Assembly (NCBI GenBank): GCA_964421675.1 | Contig: CAYQXV010000005.1 | Location: 1-64,000, forward strand | Direction: 5' to 3' | Length of the DNA stretch: 64,000 bases | Source of the DNA: CALLPQ01 sp964421675 | GTDB lineage: Bacteria > Pseudomonadota > Alphaproteobacteria > Caulobacterales > Parvularculaceae | Shown: positions 1 to 7,004 of the stretch, piece after piece | Layout: the number at the start of each line of letters is the position of its first letter | How positions within the stretch are numbered: the first letter of the stretch is position 1 | Notes under the pieces: model-generated | The model's input: only the letters and a program-made list of their open reading frames with translations | What the model was told of the DNA's origin: nothing | The model's database searches: none | Program-made: the position numbers and the translations under genes

Positions 1-291
1 AAAACAGATACGTTCTATAGATGTTCTCATGACCCGTCAAGCGCGCCCAAGCGTGAGTAGTGCCCGTTTATGAGAAAGGTCAAGCTTTTGAACGGCTTAT
101 AATCAAGCCATCGCTGACTTTCTTTTCACATTTTATAGCCGTGTTTTTTTATTATTATCATGCCCATTAAGAGCCAGTATTGCGCTGCATTTTTGCAAAA
201 TCTTTTGAAAATAAACTGGCAAAATATTTAATTATTATTGTGAAATCTGGGTTTTTAACTTGATTTAGATTATTTATTAAACTGTATTATA
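1..291. other. AT-rich non-coding stretch at window start
   Basis: No convincing coding region is visible. The stretch is much more AT-rich than the rest of the window, especially between about 120 and 290, with runs of A and T and no ribosome-site-plus-start pair leading to a useful reading frame. A short TGCCCGTTT at 61-69 is the reverse complement of part of the 16-bp repeat near 3522 and 4027, which may be chance. The promoter for the structured leader that follows would lie here, but I cannot point to one. Confidence 0.5.
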
Positions 292-323
292 TGTGTTGAT
301 CGGGGAATTAACCTCGCAACACA
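292..323 (+). other. RNA-like hairpin 1 of structured leader
   Basis: An inverted repeat with arms TGTGTTG (292-298) and CAACACA (317-323), continued inward by CGGGG (301-305) and CCTCG (312-316) with one G-U pair, a two-base bulge and an AATTAA loop. It would form a 12-pair stem if transcribed. It sits directly before the ribosome site of the 338-418 micro-ORF. There is no T tract after it, so it is not a plain terminator. Confidence 0.5.
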
Positions 324-337
324 CCGGGAGTAAGTTG

Positions 338-418
338 ATGTTGTTAAAACTGAAACTGCTCTTTGGAAAAGGAAAAAGGCGGATCGAGCTGCAACTCAAA
401 ATCCGCCTAAAACCTTAA
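338..418 (+). CDS. possible 26-residue basic micro-protein or leader peptide
   Basis: A 26-codon frame starts at ATG 338 with GGGAG seven bases upstream, a good ribosome site, and ends at TAA 416-418. The peptide begins MLLKLKLLFGKGKRR and is strongly cationic (about +8 net), with leucines and isoleucines alternating with lysine and arginine, so it looks amphipathic. The frame lies between two hairpins and contains a third (377-408), directly upstream of the HTH gene at 476. It may be a translated leader that controls that gene, a membrane-active microprotein, or a chance frame in a structured RNA. Only the start signal and composition support it. Confidence 0.3.
   Translation: MLLKLKLLFGKGKRRIELQLKIRLKP
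377..408 (+). other. RNA-like hairpin 2, inside the micro-ORF
   Basis: Perfect 8-bp arms AGGCGGAT (377-384) and ATCCGCCT (401-408) enclose a 16-base loop. They fall within the 3' half of the micro-ORF, so translation of that frame would open this stem. It is followed by AAAACCTTAAAC, not by T residues. Confidence 0.4.
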
Positions 419-428
419 ACAAAGCAAA

Positions 429-450
429 GGGGGGAGAGAAATCTTCCCCC
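429..450 (+). promoter_or_regulatory. hairpin with GAAA tetraloop in the 5' leader of the HTH gene
   Basis: GGGGGGAGA pairs with TCTTCCCCC through a GAAA loop: nine base pairs (one G-U) closed by a GNRA tetraloop, which is a typical stable RNA form rather than a DNA operator. It lies 26 bases before the HTH start codon at 476. No T tract follows. With hairpins at 292-323 and 377-408 it makes a three-stem leader. A small RNA or an attenuation leader are both possible; I do not recognise a known riboswitch. Confidence 0.45.
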
Positions 451-475
451 AATGCCCGCAGTATAGGATAAACCA

Positions 476-700
476 ATGACCAATTCAATAACCAATCAAA
501 CCGATGACGCCAAAACCTTTAAAAACTGGCGCGCACAAATGGGTTTCAAAAATCAGCAGCAAGCCGCTGACGCATTGGATTACTCTCTCATTATGGTGAA
601 ATACTGGGAGTCAGGCCGCAACCCCGTGCCTTATGCCGTCAAGCTTGCAATGACCGCCCTTTATCATCGTCTTACCGCTTGGAGTCTCCCAAGCGAATAG
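476..700 (+). CDS. small XRE-like helix-turn-helix protein
   Basis: This 74-residue protein has one recognisable domain: residues about 14-50 carry an XRE/Cro-type helix-turn-helix, with the QQQAADALDYSLIMVKYWESGR stretch (given here only as landmark residues Q27 to R48) matching the usual helix 2, helix 3 and the W-E-x-G-R end. It is therefore probably a DNA-binding regulator, though it lacks any extra sensor or dimer domain. The start ATG has AGGA seven bases upstream. It stands alone after a structured leader (292-450) and before the amidohydrolase. Whether it regulates itself or its neighbour cannot be told from sequence. XRE proteins this short are often found in accessory DNA, in line with the AT-rich surroundings. 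Confidence 0.65.
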   Translation: MTNSITNQTDDAKTFKNWRAQMGFKNQQQAADALDYSLIMVKYWESGRNPVPYAVKLAMTALYHRLTAWSLPSE

Positions 701-888
701 AGTAAAAGCGCTAATAACTCACACTCTCGCCAAGCGCGCTAATATACAAATCGATCAGAGTCCCCTGCTCATCACGATCAGTTCGATCCATAGCCCGGTA
801 GTGTCTCAGTTTGTAAATCGAATGGTGAATGATATTACATAGCTGCGTGCCACAATTGCGGCCGGACGAGTTAACAATGAGGGCTGTC

Positions 889-3393
889 ATGAAACGTAAA
901 TTCACCTCGATTACTGGAATTGCCTTGTGTGCAGGTGCTGTTTTTTTTCACATCGCCAGCGCCGCACAAGAGACGACCGCCTTTGTCGGAGCCAAAATAC
1001 ATACGGGCGCGGGAGTTACTTATGAGAATGGCGCCTTGGTCGTTCGCGATGGTAAAATCGTCACTGTGGGGCCAGCCTCTTCGATACCATCCGGCGTAAA
1101 AACAATAGATGTGAGCGACAAAGTCATCATTCCAGGCATGATCGATAATCACATTCATATTGGCGCTGATCTTGAAAACCTCAATGAATTTCCAACAGCT
1201 TTTCAACCTCAAAATAGAGTTATTGACGCCCTATCCGCCGATCACGACAGCTGGGAGCGAGCGGTAAATGCTGGGATTACGACAGTCGCAACCGGCACAG
1301 GTTCTGGGGAAGTCATGTCTGGCGAATGGGCCATCGTAAAAACATTCGGGCCGACATTGGAATCGCGCATTCTCAGAGAAGAAGGCGGCTTGAAATTTGC
1401 TCTGGACAGCGCGTCGGCGCCAAGCGGCCCCAAAACCGACCCAGCCGTATTTAGCGAGGCGCGTGCCTTGTTAATTCAAGCTCAAGAATACATAGCCGCT
1501 CAAAATAAATGGAAGAAAAACCCGAAGAAATCGCCAGCGCCGCCGAGAGATTTAAAATTAGAAACACTTGCACGGGCACTGAAAGGCGAAGAAGAAATAC
1601 GAGCTCATCTGCATACCCCCAATCAAATCAGGGGAGCAATTTCGCTTGCCAAAGAATTCGGTTTAGATTTGCAATTGCATCATGCAACGTTCGCCTACAA
1701 AGTTATTGATGACATTGTAGCCGCGAACTTGCCTGTTGTGGGCGTTCCCTTATTCACCAAGTTTGGGTTTCGTGATGAAGTGTTAGAAGCGCCGGCAAAC
1801 TTTTCTAAAGCAGGTGTCCGGTTTGTGTTCCATACGGATGATCCAGCTGCGAGCGCAAAATGGTTTAGGCATACAGGCGGGCTGGCAATCCGATATGGTA
1901 TGGATGAAGACGCGGCGCTAAGAGGGCTGACGAGTGACGCTGCGATCCTTGCACATGTAGAAGATAGAACAGGCTCCCTGGAACCGGGCAAGGATGCAGA
2001 TTTTGTCTTGCTTGATGGCCCTTGGTTCGAAATGACAACCCGAACAGAGCAAGTCTATGTAAACGGCGCTCTTGCATTTGACGCAGCGCGGGATATCGAA
2101 CCTGTCACTCCGTCACCGCAGCCGCAGTCTGATCATTGGGTAAATCCGCTCGATCCCGGCAAGTGGCCTGCGCCAAGAAAGCGCCAACGCACCAGCCCGC
2201 TAATTGCCATCAGCGGTGGAACCATTCACACCAATCACGGAGCGCCCATAGAGAACGGCGTTCTGTTAATTGAAAATGGCGAGATTCAGCAAGTTGGCGC
2301 GCAAAGCTCTATTCAGATCCCGCCAAATGCACAAACCATTGATGCGACAGGCAAGCATATTATTCCCGGCCTTGTCGATGCGGCGTCTCACTACGGTATT
2401 TCAAACAATAATCTTAGCGAGACAGCAGCTCCGATCAATCCACAGCGTCGCGCGATTGACGCATTTGCCCCGCGCATGTTGGACAGTGAGGCTAATACAG
2501 GCCCAATGCGGGCTGTTGAATTACTATCAGGCGGCGTGACGGCGCAATATATAAGGCTTGGCGGCGCAACAGTTATTGATGGGCAAGGCGTTATCGTCAA
2601 AACGGCCTCCCCTGATGTGCCAAGCGCGATTCTCAGAGAGCCGGCTGGAATGTCAATTAATGTCTCATCGCGTCCCACGCGCACATTTCGTGAGAAGAAA
2701 CAATCACCAGCCACATTGTCAGCCGTCATTGCTTCCTTACGCGAAGCCTTAGTGAAAGCAGACGAATTCACCTCCCCCAAAAAAGCAGATCTACCGAGAA
2801 ATCTAGGGCACGAAGCGCTGTCCGCCATGCTTTCCGGCGAGATGCCAGCACGTATTGAAGCTACGGCCCCCTCACATTTGCGCTCAGCGTTGCGCGTTGC
2901 AGAAGAGTTTGATTTGCCCCTAGTCATTGAAGGCGGGACTGCGGCGTTCACGATACGCAATGAACTTGCTGCAAAGAAAGTTCCTGTTGTTCTTGGACTA
3001 ACATCCGCGCCTTATCCGACAGGAGGCGAAGTACCCGATGAAGCCGACTTTCCAATCATAGATGAGCGTAACGCAGCTTTGTTAGCTGAAGCGGGCGTTA
3101 CTTTTGCGATTGCTAGCTATAGCCAAGATTTTGGCAGCCTGGCGGGACCATACACAGGCAAACATCTTCTGATCGAAGCAGCAATCGCCGTTGGTTACGG
3201 CCTTTCCGAGGCGGACGCGTTAAAAGCCATTACCTTGTGGCCAGCCCAGATTCTCGGTCTCGATTCACGTATTGGCAGTATCAACCCAGGCAAAGATGCT
3301 GATATTGTCATATTAGACGGCCCTCCTTTTAGAACAACTGCACGCCCATCTGAAGTTTTTGTTGATGGCGTTTCTGTATTTACCCGGCAGTAA
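889..3393 (+). CDS. secreted tandem amidohydrolase, second half degenerate
   Basis: An 834-residue protein of the metal-dependent amidohydrolase superfamily, likely periplasmic. I chose ATG 889 because it has GAGGG upstream and opens a clean signal peptide (MKRKFTSITGIALCAGAVFF then ASA-A); starts at 829 and 877 would add residues before it. The first half (about 25-410) has the N-terminal beta-sandwich, the metal pair H88-x-H90 in DNHIHIGAD, later histidines in HLHTPNQI and LQLHHATF, and the acidic HTDDPAAS near the end, so it looks catalytic. The second half (about 437-830) repeats the same fold, with GGTIHTNHG, KHIIPGLVD and DADIVILDG, but every ligand position is changed: ASHYG for HIH, ATAPSH for HLHTPN, IEGGTAAF for LHHATF, and IASYSQDF for FHTDD. 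It is an internal duplication with one inactive copy. The substrate is unknown; imidazolone- or peptide-type amide bonds are typical of the family. Confidence 0.85.
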   Translation: MKRKFTSITGIALCAGAVFFHIASAAQETTAFVGAKIHTGAGVTYENGALVVRDGKIVTVGPASSIPSGVKTIDVSDKVIIPGMIDNHIHIGADLENLNEFPTAFQPQNRVIDALSADHDSWERAVNAGITTVATGTGSGEVMSGEWAIVKTFGPTLESRILREEGGLKFALDSASAPSGPKTDPAVFSEARALLIQAQEYIAAQNKWKKNPKKSPAPPRDLKLETLARALKGEEEIRAHLHTPNQIRGAISLAKEFGLDLQLHHATFAYKVIDDIVAANLPVVGVPLFTKFGFRDEVLEAPANFSKAGVRFVFHTDDPAASAKWFRHTGGLAIRYGMDEDAALRGLTSDAAILAHVEDRTGSLEPGKDADFVLLDGPWFEMTTRTEQVYVNGALAFDAARDIEPVTPSPQPQSDHWVNPLDPGKWPAPRKRQRTSPLIAISGGTIHTNHGAPIENGVLLIENGEIQQVGAQSSIQIPPNAQTIDATGKHIIPGLVDAASHYGISNNNLSETAAPINPQRRAIDAFAPRMLDSEANTGPMRAVELLSGGVTAQYIRLGGATVIDGQGVIVKTASPDVPSAILREPAGMSINVSSRPTRTFREKKQSPATLSAVIASLREALVKADEFTSPKKADLPRNLGHEALSAMLSGEMPARIEATAPSHLRSALRVAEEFDLPLVIEGGTAAFTIRNELAAKKVPVVLGLTSAPYPTGGEVPDEADFPIIDERNAALLAEAGVTFAIASYSQDFGSLAGPYTGKHLLIEAAIAVGYGLSEADALKAITLWPAQILGLDSRIGSINPGKDADIVILDGPPFRTTARPSEVFVDGVSVFTRQ

Positions 3394-3521
3394 ACACCAA
3401 TCGACCGGTTAGCTTTTCGACATTTTTAAGCGACAAGATTTCGCCCTAGGTAGGACGCTGAGGGCTACAGTAAAAACCAACCACAAATCAGTCACTCGAA
3501 AATTTAGGGTATGTCGTCTTC

Positions 3522-3537
3522 TGGCGAGAAACGGGCA
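3522..3537. repeat. 16-bp direct repeat, left copy
   Basis: TGGCGAGAAACGGGCA occurs here and again at 4027-4042 in the same orientation, with weaker similarity extending a few bases outward (CTT before it in both). The two copies bracket exactly one gene, 3573-4019. Confidence 0.7.
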
Positions 3538-3572
3538 TTCGTGAGATTGGAACCGTGTGCTAAGAAGGGGAA

Positions 3573-4019
3573 ATGTCGAATATCCAATATCACCATCTTA
3601 GGGTTGGAGCTGAACCGCCAAATCTTGGCAATATGAGATCCTTTGCGGCGGTCGTAATCATCGAAGATGAGGTCGACTGGAAGTGGCGTGACAAAATCAG
3701 TCGCTGGTTAGTGGATAGCGGCTGCCTATTCATGATGGCATGGGGGAGAGACTGCAAGCTCTGGGACGAGAGTGTCGATTACGCAAATATTGATGACTTT
3801 CCGGATGGAGAAATTCCAGAAGACAGATTGGTGCTGACAACTTGGCACGACGATGAACCGTTAGAAGAATTGTTTTGGTTTGCTCAACATTCAGCGCATC
3901 ATGAAGGGATTGAACAAAAGCGCCTACTCCTTTTGGATATTTCCCAAATGCCACGAAAAGACGCTGTCATGCAGCAGCTAGTCAGATCTTATGACTTAGA
4001 TCTAAGAGAGAGTGATTGA
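3573..4019 (+). CDS. hypothetical protein, possible single-gene cassette
   Basis: A 148-residue soluble protein that I do not recognise with certainty; similar proteins are, as far as I recall, annotated only as a domain of unknown function (DUF7684 type). Visible traits: no signal peptide or membrane segment, an FAAVVIIEDEVDW strand-loop, a conserved-looking SGCLFMMAWGRDC core with W-D-E-S after it, and an acidic middle (DDFPDGEIPEDR, then TTWHDDEP). The start has AAGGGG just upstream. The gene is bounded by the 16-bp direct repeat at 3522 and 4027, so it may have arrived as a unit. It has no operon partner, and the next downstream sequence is the gap region. Confidence 0.6.
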   Translation: MSNIQYHHLRVGAEPPNLGNMRSFAAVVIIEDEVDWKWRDKISRWLVDSGCLFMMAWGRDCKLWDESVDYANIDDFPDGEIPEDRLVLTTWHDDEPLEELFWFAQHSAHHEGIEQKRLLLLDISQMPRKDAVMQQLVRSYDLDLRESD

Positions 4020-4026
4020 CAGCTTT

Positions 4027-4042
4027 TGGCGAGAAACGGGCA
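4027..4042. repeat. 16-bp direct repeat, right copy
   Basis: The second copy of TGGCGAGAAACGGGCA begins eight bases after the stop codon of the 3573-4019 gene, 505 bases from the left copy. Confidence 0.7.
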
Positions 4043-4139
4043 CTAGTTTTTCAACCTGAGATACGACCCAAGCATGAACAAGCATGGGCCGGGATCGGCG
4101 CATATAACCGCGTCGCCGTGCACGCTTAATTTTTAACTC

Positions 4140-4194
4140 CCTTGGGAAAACAACTCACCGGGTTCACGCATCTTTGGGTTGCGGCTGGCTTCAT
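4140..4194. repeat. 55-bp sequence ending at the gap, identical to 4295-4349
   Basis: These 55 bases (starting CCTTGGGAAAACAACTCACC and ending GGCTTCAT) are repeated without a mismatch immediately after the N run. Exact identity abutting both gap edges suggests an overlap of two contig ends that the scaffolder did not merge, with 55 being a common assembly k-mer size. A true tandem or dispersed repeat is the alternative. Confidence 0.8.
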
Positions 4195-4294
4195 NNNNNN
4201 NNNNNNNNNNNNNNNNNNNNNNNNNNNNNNNNNNNNNNNNNNNNNNNNNNNNNNNNNNNNNNNNNNNNNNNNNNNNNNNNNNNNNNNNNNNNNN
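4195..4294. other. assembly gap, 100 N
   Basis: Exactly 100 N, a placeholder length. Because the flanks are a perfect 55-bp duplicate, the true gap may be zero or negative in length. Nothing can be said of its content, and reading frames that run through it are not genes. The whole 4020-4572 stretch between the cassette gene and katG otherwise holds only the repeat, the gap and the katG upstream region. Confidence 0.95.
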
Positions 4295-4349
4295 CCTTGG
4301 GAAAACAACTCACCGGGTTCACGCATCTTTGGGTTGCGGCTGGCTTCAT
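4295..4349. repeat. 55-bp sequence starting at the gap, identical to 4140-4194
   Basis: Right-hand copy of the duplicated gap flank. After it the sequence differs from that before the left copy, as expected if the two are one overlap of adjoining contigs. Confidence 0.8.
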
Positions 4350-4458
4350 TGTCGCCGTATGAAAGAGGCAAGATAGGATATTGGCGGGGTGATGCGCGCA
4401 AGTATTTTCCAGGCATTTTCTCGCCATTCTTCCCTCAATTCTGTCCCCAGTAATCTGT

Positions 4459-4518
4459 ATCGATTAAATCGATGAACATGCTGCAAATAATCTATTTTAT
4501 TAAACTCGAATTGTTCGA
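4459..4518 (+). promoter_or_regulatory. paired palindromes upstream of katG, candidate operator region
   Basis: ATCGATTAAATCGAT (4459-4473) has perfect 7-bp arms round one central base, and TCGAATTGTTCGA (4506-4518) has 5-bp arms round three bases. Their centres are 46 bp apart, a little over four helical turns. They end 54 bases before the katG start. katG is usually peroxide-controlled by OxyR or a Fur-family protein; these sites do not match a consensus I can name, so the regulator is open. Confidence 0.3.
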
Positions 4519-4572
4519 TACACACCCTAGCAACGCACCAAAGCGAATACACAAACCCAACACACGATAGGA

Positions 4573-6759
4573 ATGAATATGAGCACTCAAGGCAAATGTC
4601 CGGTCATGCATGGTCCGCAAAGACAAGCAGGATCAACAGGAAGCTCGGCCAATCAGAAGTGGTGGCCAGAACAGGTAAATCTGAAAGTTCTCAATCAGAA
4701 CTCACAACCGGTTCGCCCATTGGAAGAAAGTTTTGATTATGCAGAAGCTTTCAAAAGCCTTGATCTCAAAGCCCTGAAAGCTGACCTGACAACGCTCATG
4801 ACCGACTCTCAGGATTGGTGGCCCGCTGACTTTGGTCATTATGGCGGCCTGTTCGTTCGTATGACCTGGCACAGTGCCGGGACGTATCGCATCTATGATG
4901 GTCGCGGCGGGGCGTCTACGGGCTCGCAACGGTTTGCGCCGCTCAATAGCTGGCCAGACAATGGTAATCTCGACAAAGCGCGCCGTCTGCTGTGGCCGAT
5001 CAAACAAAAATACGGCAACAAAATTTCTTGGGCTGATCTGATGATCCTTGCCGGTAATGTTGCGATGGAATCAATGGGTTTTAAAACTTTTGGTTTTGGC
5101 GGCGGTCGCGCTGATGTGTTTGAGCCTGAAGAAGATATTTATTGGGGCCCGGAAGCGGAGTGGCTTACTGATGAGCGCTATTCAGGTGATCGCGAGCTAG
5201 CCAAGCCCCTTGGCGCTGTTGAAATGGGATTGATTTATGTGAATCCCGAAGGGCCAAATGCTAATCCCGATCCGCTTAAATCTGCATTTGATATTCGTGA
5301 CACATTCGCGCGTATGGCGATGGATGATTATGAAACTGTTGCGCTTGTTGCCGGTGGTCACACCTTTGGTAAAGGCCATGGTGCGGGCCCTGAAGATAAA
5401 GTTGGCGCCGAGCCTGAAGGTGCGGGTATGGCGCAAATGGGCCTGGGTTGGGCCAATAGTCATGGATCTGGCAAAGGCGGCGATACCACAACGGCTGGTT
5501 TTGAAGGCGCGTGGACGGTGAACCCGACCAAGTGGGACACGGGATATTTCGATGTTTTGCTTGGCTATGATTGGGAAAAAACCACCAGCCCGGCGGGCCA
5601 TGTTCAGTGGACGCCAACCGCAGCGTCTAATGCTGATCAACCACCTGCTGCCCATGACCCATCACGCACAGAGCCGCTGATGATGACAACGGCGGATATG
5701 GCGTTGAAGATGGATCCGGAATACGCAAAAATTTCCAAACGTTTTCATGAAAACCCTGATGAGTTTGCCGATGCTTATGCCAGAGCTTGGTTCAAGCTGA
5801 CCCACCGCGATATGGGTCCGATTACTCGCTATCTAGGTGAAGAAGTGCCGAGCGAAGAACTGATTTGGCAAGATCCGGTGCCAAAACATACTGGGCCAGT
5901 TATCAATGACAAAGAGATTGCACAGCTCAAAGCCAAGATTTTGGATTCGGGATTGTCCGTATCCCAATTGGTAAACACGGCATGGGCCTCTGCCTCGACC
6001 TATCGCGGATCAGACATGCGCGGCGGTGCTAATGGTGCACGCATCCGTCTTGCTCCACAAAAAGACTGGGCGATTAATACGCTCTCCAAAACTGGTGATG
6101 TGATTGCCAAGCTGGAAGAGATCCAGAAAGAGTTTAACGCAAGCGGCACAAAAGTTTCTCTTGCTGATCTGATTGTGCTTGGTGGTTCTGCAGCAATTGA
6201 AAAAGCTGCCGGTAACGGGGTTAGTGTTGCCTTTACACCGGGCCGGACCGATACCACTCAAGAGCTAACCGATGTGGACTCGTTCGATGTTCTGGAACCA
6301 AAATTTGATGGCTTCCGGAATTACAAAAACACCGACGACCCACGTTCAACAGAAGCATTGCTAGTCGACAAGGCACAGTTGCTGACATTGACGGCGCCTG
6401 AGATGACGGTTCTTGTTGGCGGTCTGCGCGTGCTTGGCGCAAATGCGGGCGGGGCAACAGAAGGTGTCCTCACCGAAACATTAGGTGCACTGACGAATGA
6501 TTTCTTCGTCAATATTCTGGATATGAACATTCAGTGGAAAGCGACTGATGATACGGAAGAATTGTTCGAAGGCACCGACCGTGCCACGGGCGCTGTAAAA
6601 TATACAGGGACCCGCGCCGATCTTGTCTTCGGATCAAACTCAATCTTGCGTGGCATTGCCGAAATCTATGCATCAAGCGATTCTAAAGACCGCTTTACAA
6701 AAGATTTCGTCGCTGCCTGGACCAAGGTGATGGATCTGGATCGCTTTGACGTTGCCTAA
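4573..6759 (+). CDS. katG: catalase-peroxidase
   Basis: A 728-residue haem enzyme that removes hydrogen peroxide, both as catalase and as broad peroxidase, in the cytoplasm. The N-terminal half is the active one: R96, W99 and H100 in VRMTWHSAGTYR are the distal-side residues, GLIYVNPEG and ARMAMDDYE supply the tyrosine and methionine that form the Met-Tyr-Trp adduct with W99, and H263 in GGHTFGKGHG is the proximal haem ligand. The C-terminal half is the family's usual duplicated, haem-free copy (from about residue 430: TAWASASTYRGSDMRGGANG). Length is normal for KatG. ATG 4573 has a GATAGGA ribosome site; ATG 4579 is an in-frame alternative. It is a single-gene unit with palindromes upstream and a terminator after it. 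Confidence 0.97.
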   Translation: MNMSTQGKCPVMHGPQRQAGSTGSSANQKWWPEQVNLKVLNQNSQPVRPLEESFDYAEAFKSLDLKALKADLTTLMTDSQDWWPADFGHYGGLFVRMTWHSAGTYRIYDGRGGASTGSQRFAPLNSWPDNGNLDKARRLLWPIKQKYGNKISWADLMILAGNVAMESMGFKTFGFGGGRADVFEPEEDIYWGPEAEWLTDERYSGDRELAKPLGAVEMGLIYVNPEGPNANPDPLKSAFDIRDTFARMAMDDYETVALVAGGHTFGKGHGAGPEDKVGAEPEGAGMAQMGLGWANSHGSGKGGDTTTAGFEGAWTVNPTKWDTGYFDVLLGYDWEKTTSPAGHVQWTPTAASNADQPPAAHDPSRTEPLMMTTADMALKMDPEYAKISKRFHENPDEFADAYARAWFKLTHRDMGPITRYLGEEVPSEELIWQDPVPKHTGPVINDKEIAQLKAKILDSGLSVSQLVNTAWASASTYRGSDMRGGANGARIRLAPQKDWAINTLSKTGDVIAKLEEIQKEFNASGTKVSLADLIVLGGSAAIEKAAGNGVSVAFTPGRTDTTQELTDVDSFDVLEPKFDGFRNYKNTDDPRSTEALLVDKAQLLTLTAPEMTVLVGGLRVLGANAGGATEGVLTETLGALTNDFFVNILDMNIQWKATDDTEELFEGTDRATGAVKYTGTRADLVFGSNSILRGIAEIYASSDSKDRFTKDFVAAWTKVMDLDRFDVA

Positions 6760-6777
6760 GCGCTCTTAATCGCTTCG

Positions 6778-6803
6778 GGATATTTTTCGAAATATCCTTG
6801 TTA
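6778..6803 (+). terminator. rho-independent terminator after katG
   Basis: GGATATTT pairs perfectly with AAATATCC (6778-6785 and 6790-6797) through a TTCG tetraloop, one of the most stable loops. It is followed by TTGTTA. It starts 19 bases after the katG stop. The T tract is short, so read-through is possible. Confidence 0.55.
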
Positions 6804-6807
6804 AAAA

Positions 6808-6845
6808 GCACAACATTGATTGACAGGAGTTGATCAATGTTGTGC
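6808..6845. repeat. 13-bp perfect inverted repeat
   Basis: GCACAACATTGAT (6808-6820) and ATCAATGTTGTGC (6833-6845) enclose 12 bases. There is no T tract on either side, so it is either a second barrier to transcription after katG or a protein site before the hydratase gene. Confidence 0.5.
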
Positions 6846-7004
6846 CGACTTTCTACCCTCTCGCTCAATTTCTGGTTCTGATTGATGTCAGATGGCGAAG
6901 GCGACTTTCTCCAAAGCTGTATTACAGCGCTGCGCTTGTCCATTGACAAAAAGGCCCGCCTTGCGCGAGCAATGTGGGGTCAGCAGCATGAGAGGTCATC
7001 GCCC

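Noticed and set aside
711..905. 64-residue minus-strand frame between the HTH gene and the amidohydrolase
   Set aside because: It overlaps the amidohydrolase start, has no ribosome site and no recognisable motif.
4126..4453. Several reading frames that run through the 100 N of gap 1 on both strands
   Set aside because: They exist only because N codons are read as open. The real sequence on both sides has no family match, ribosome site or consistent frame.
5197..5655. 152-residue minus-strand frame within katG
   Set aside because: A shadow frame of a highly conserved gene; no start signal and a composition set by katG codons.
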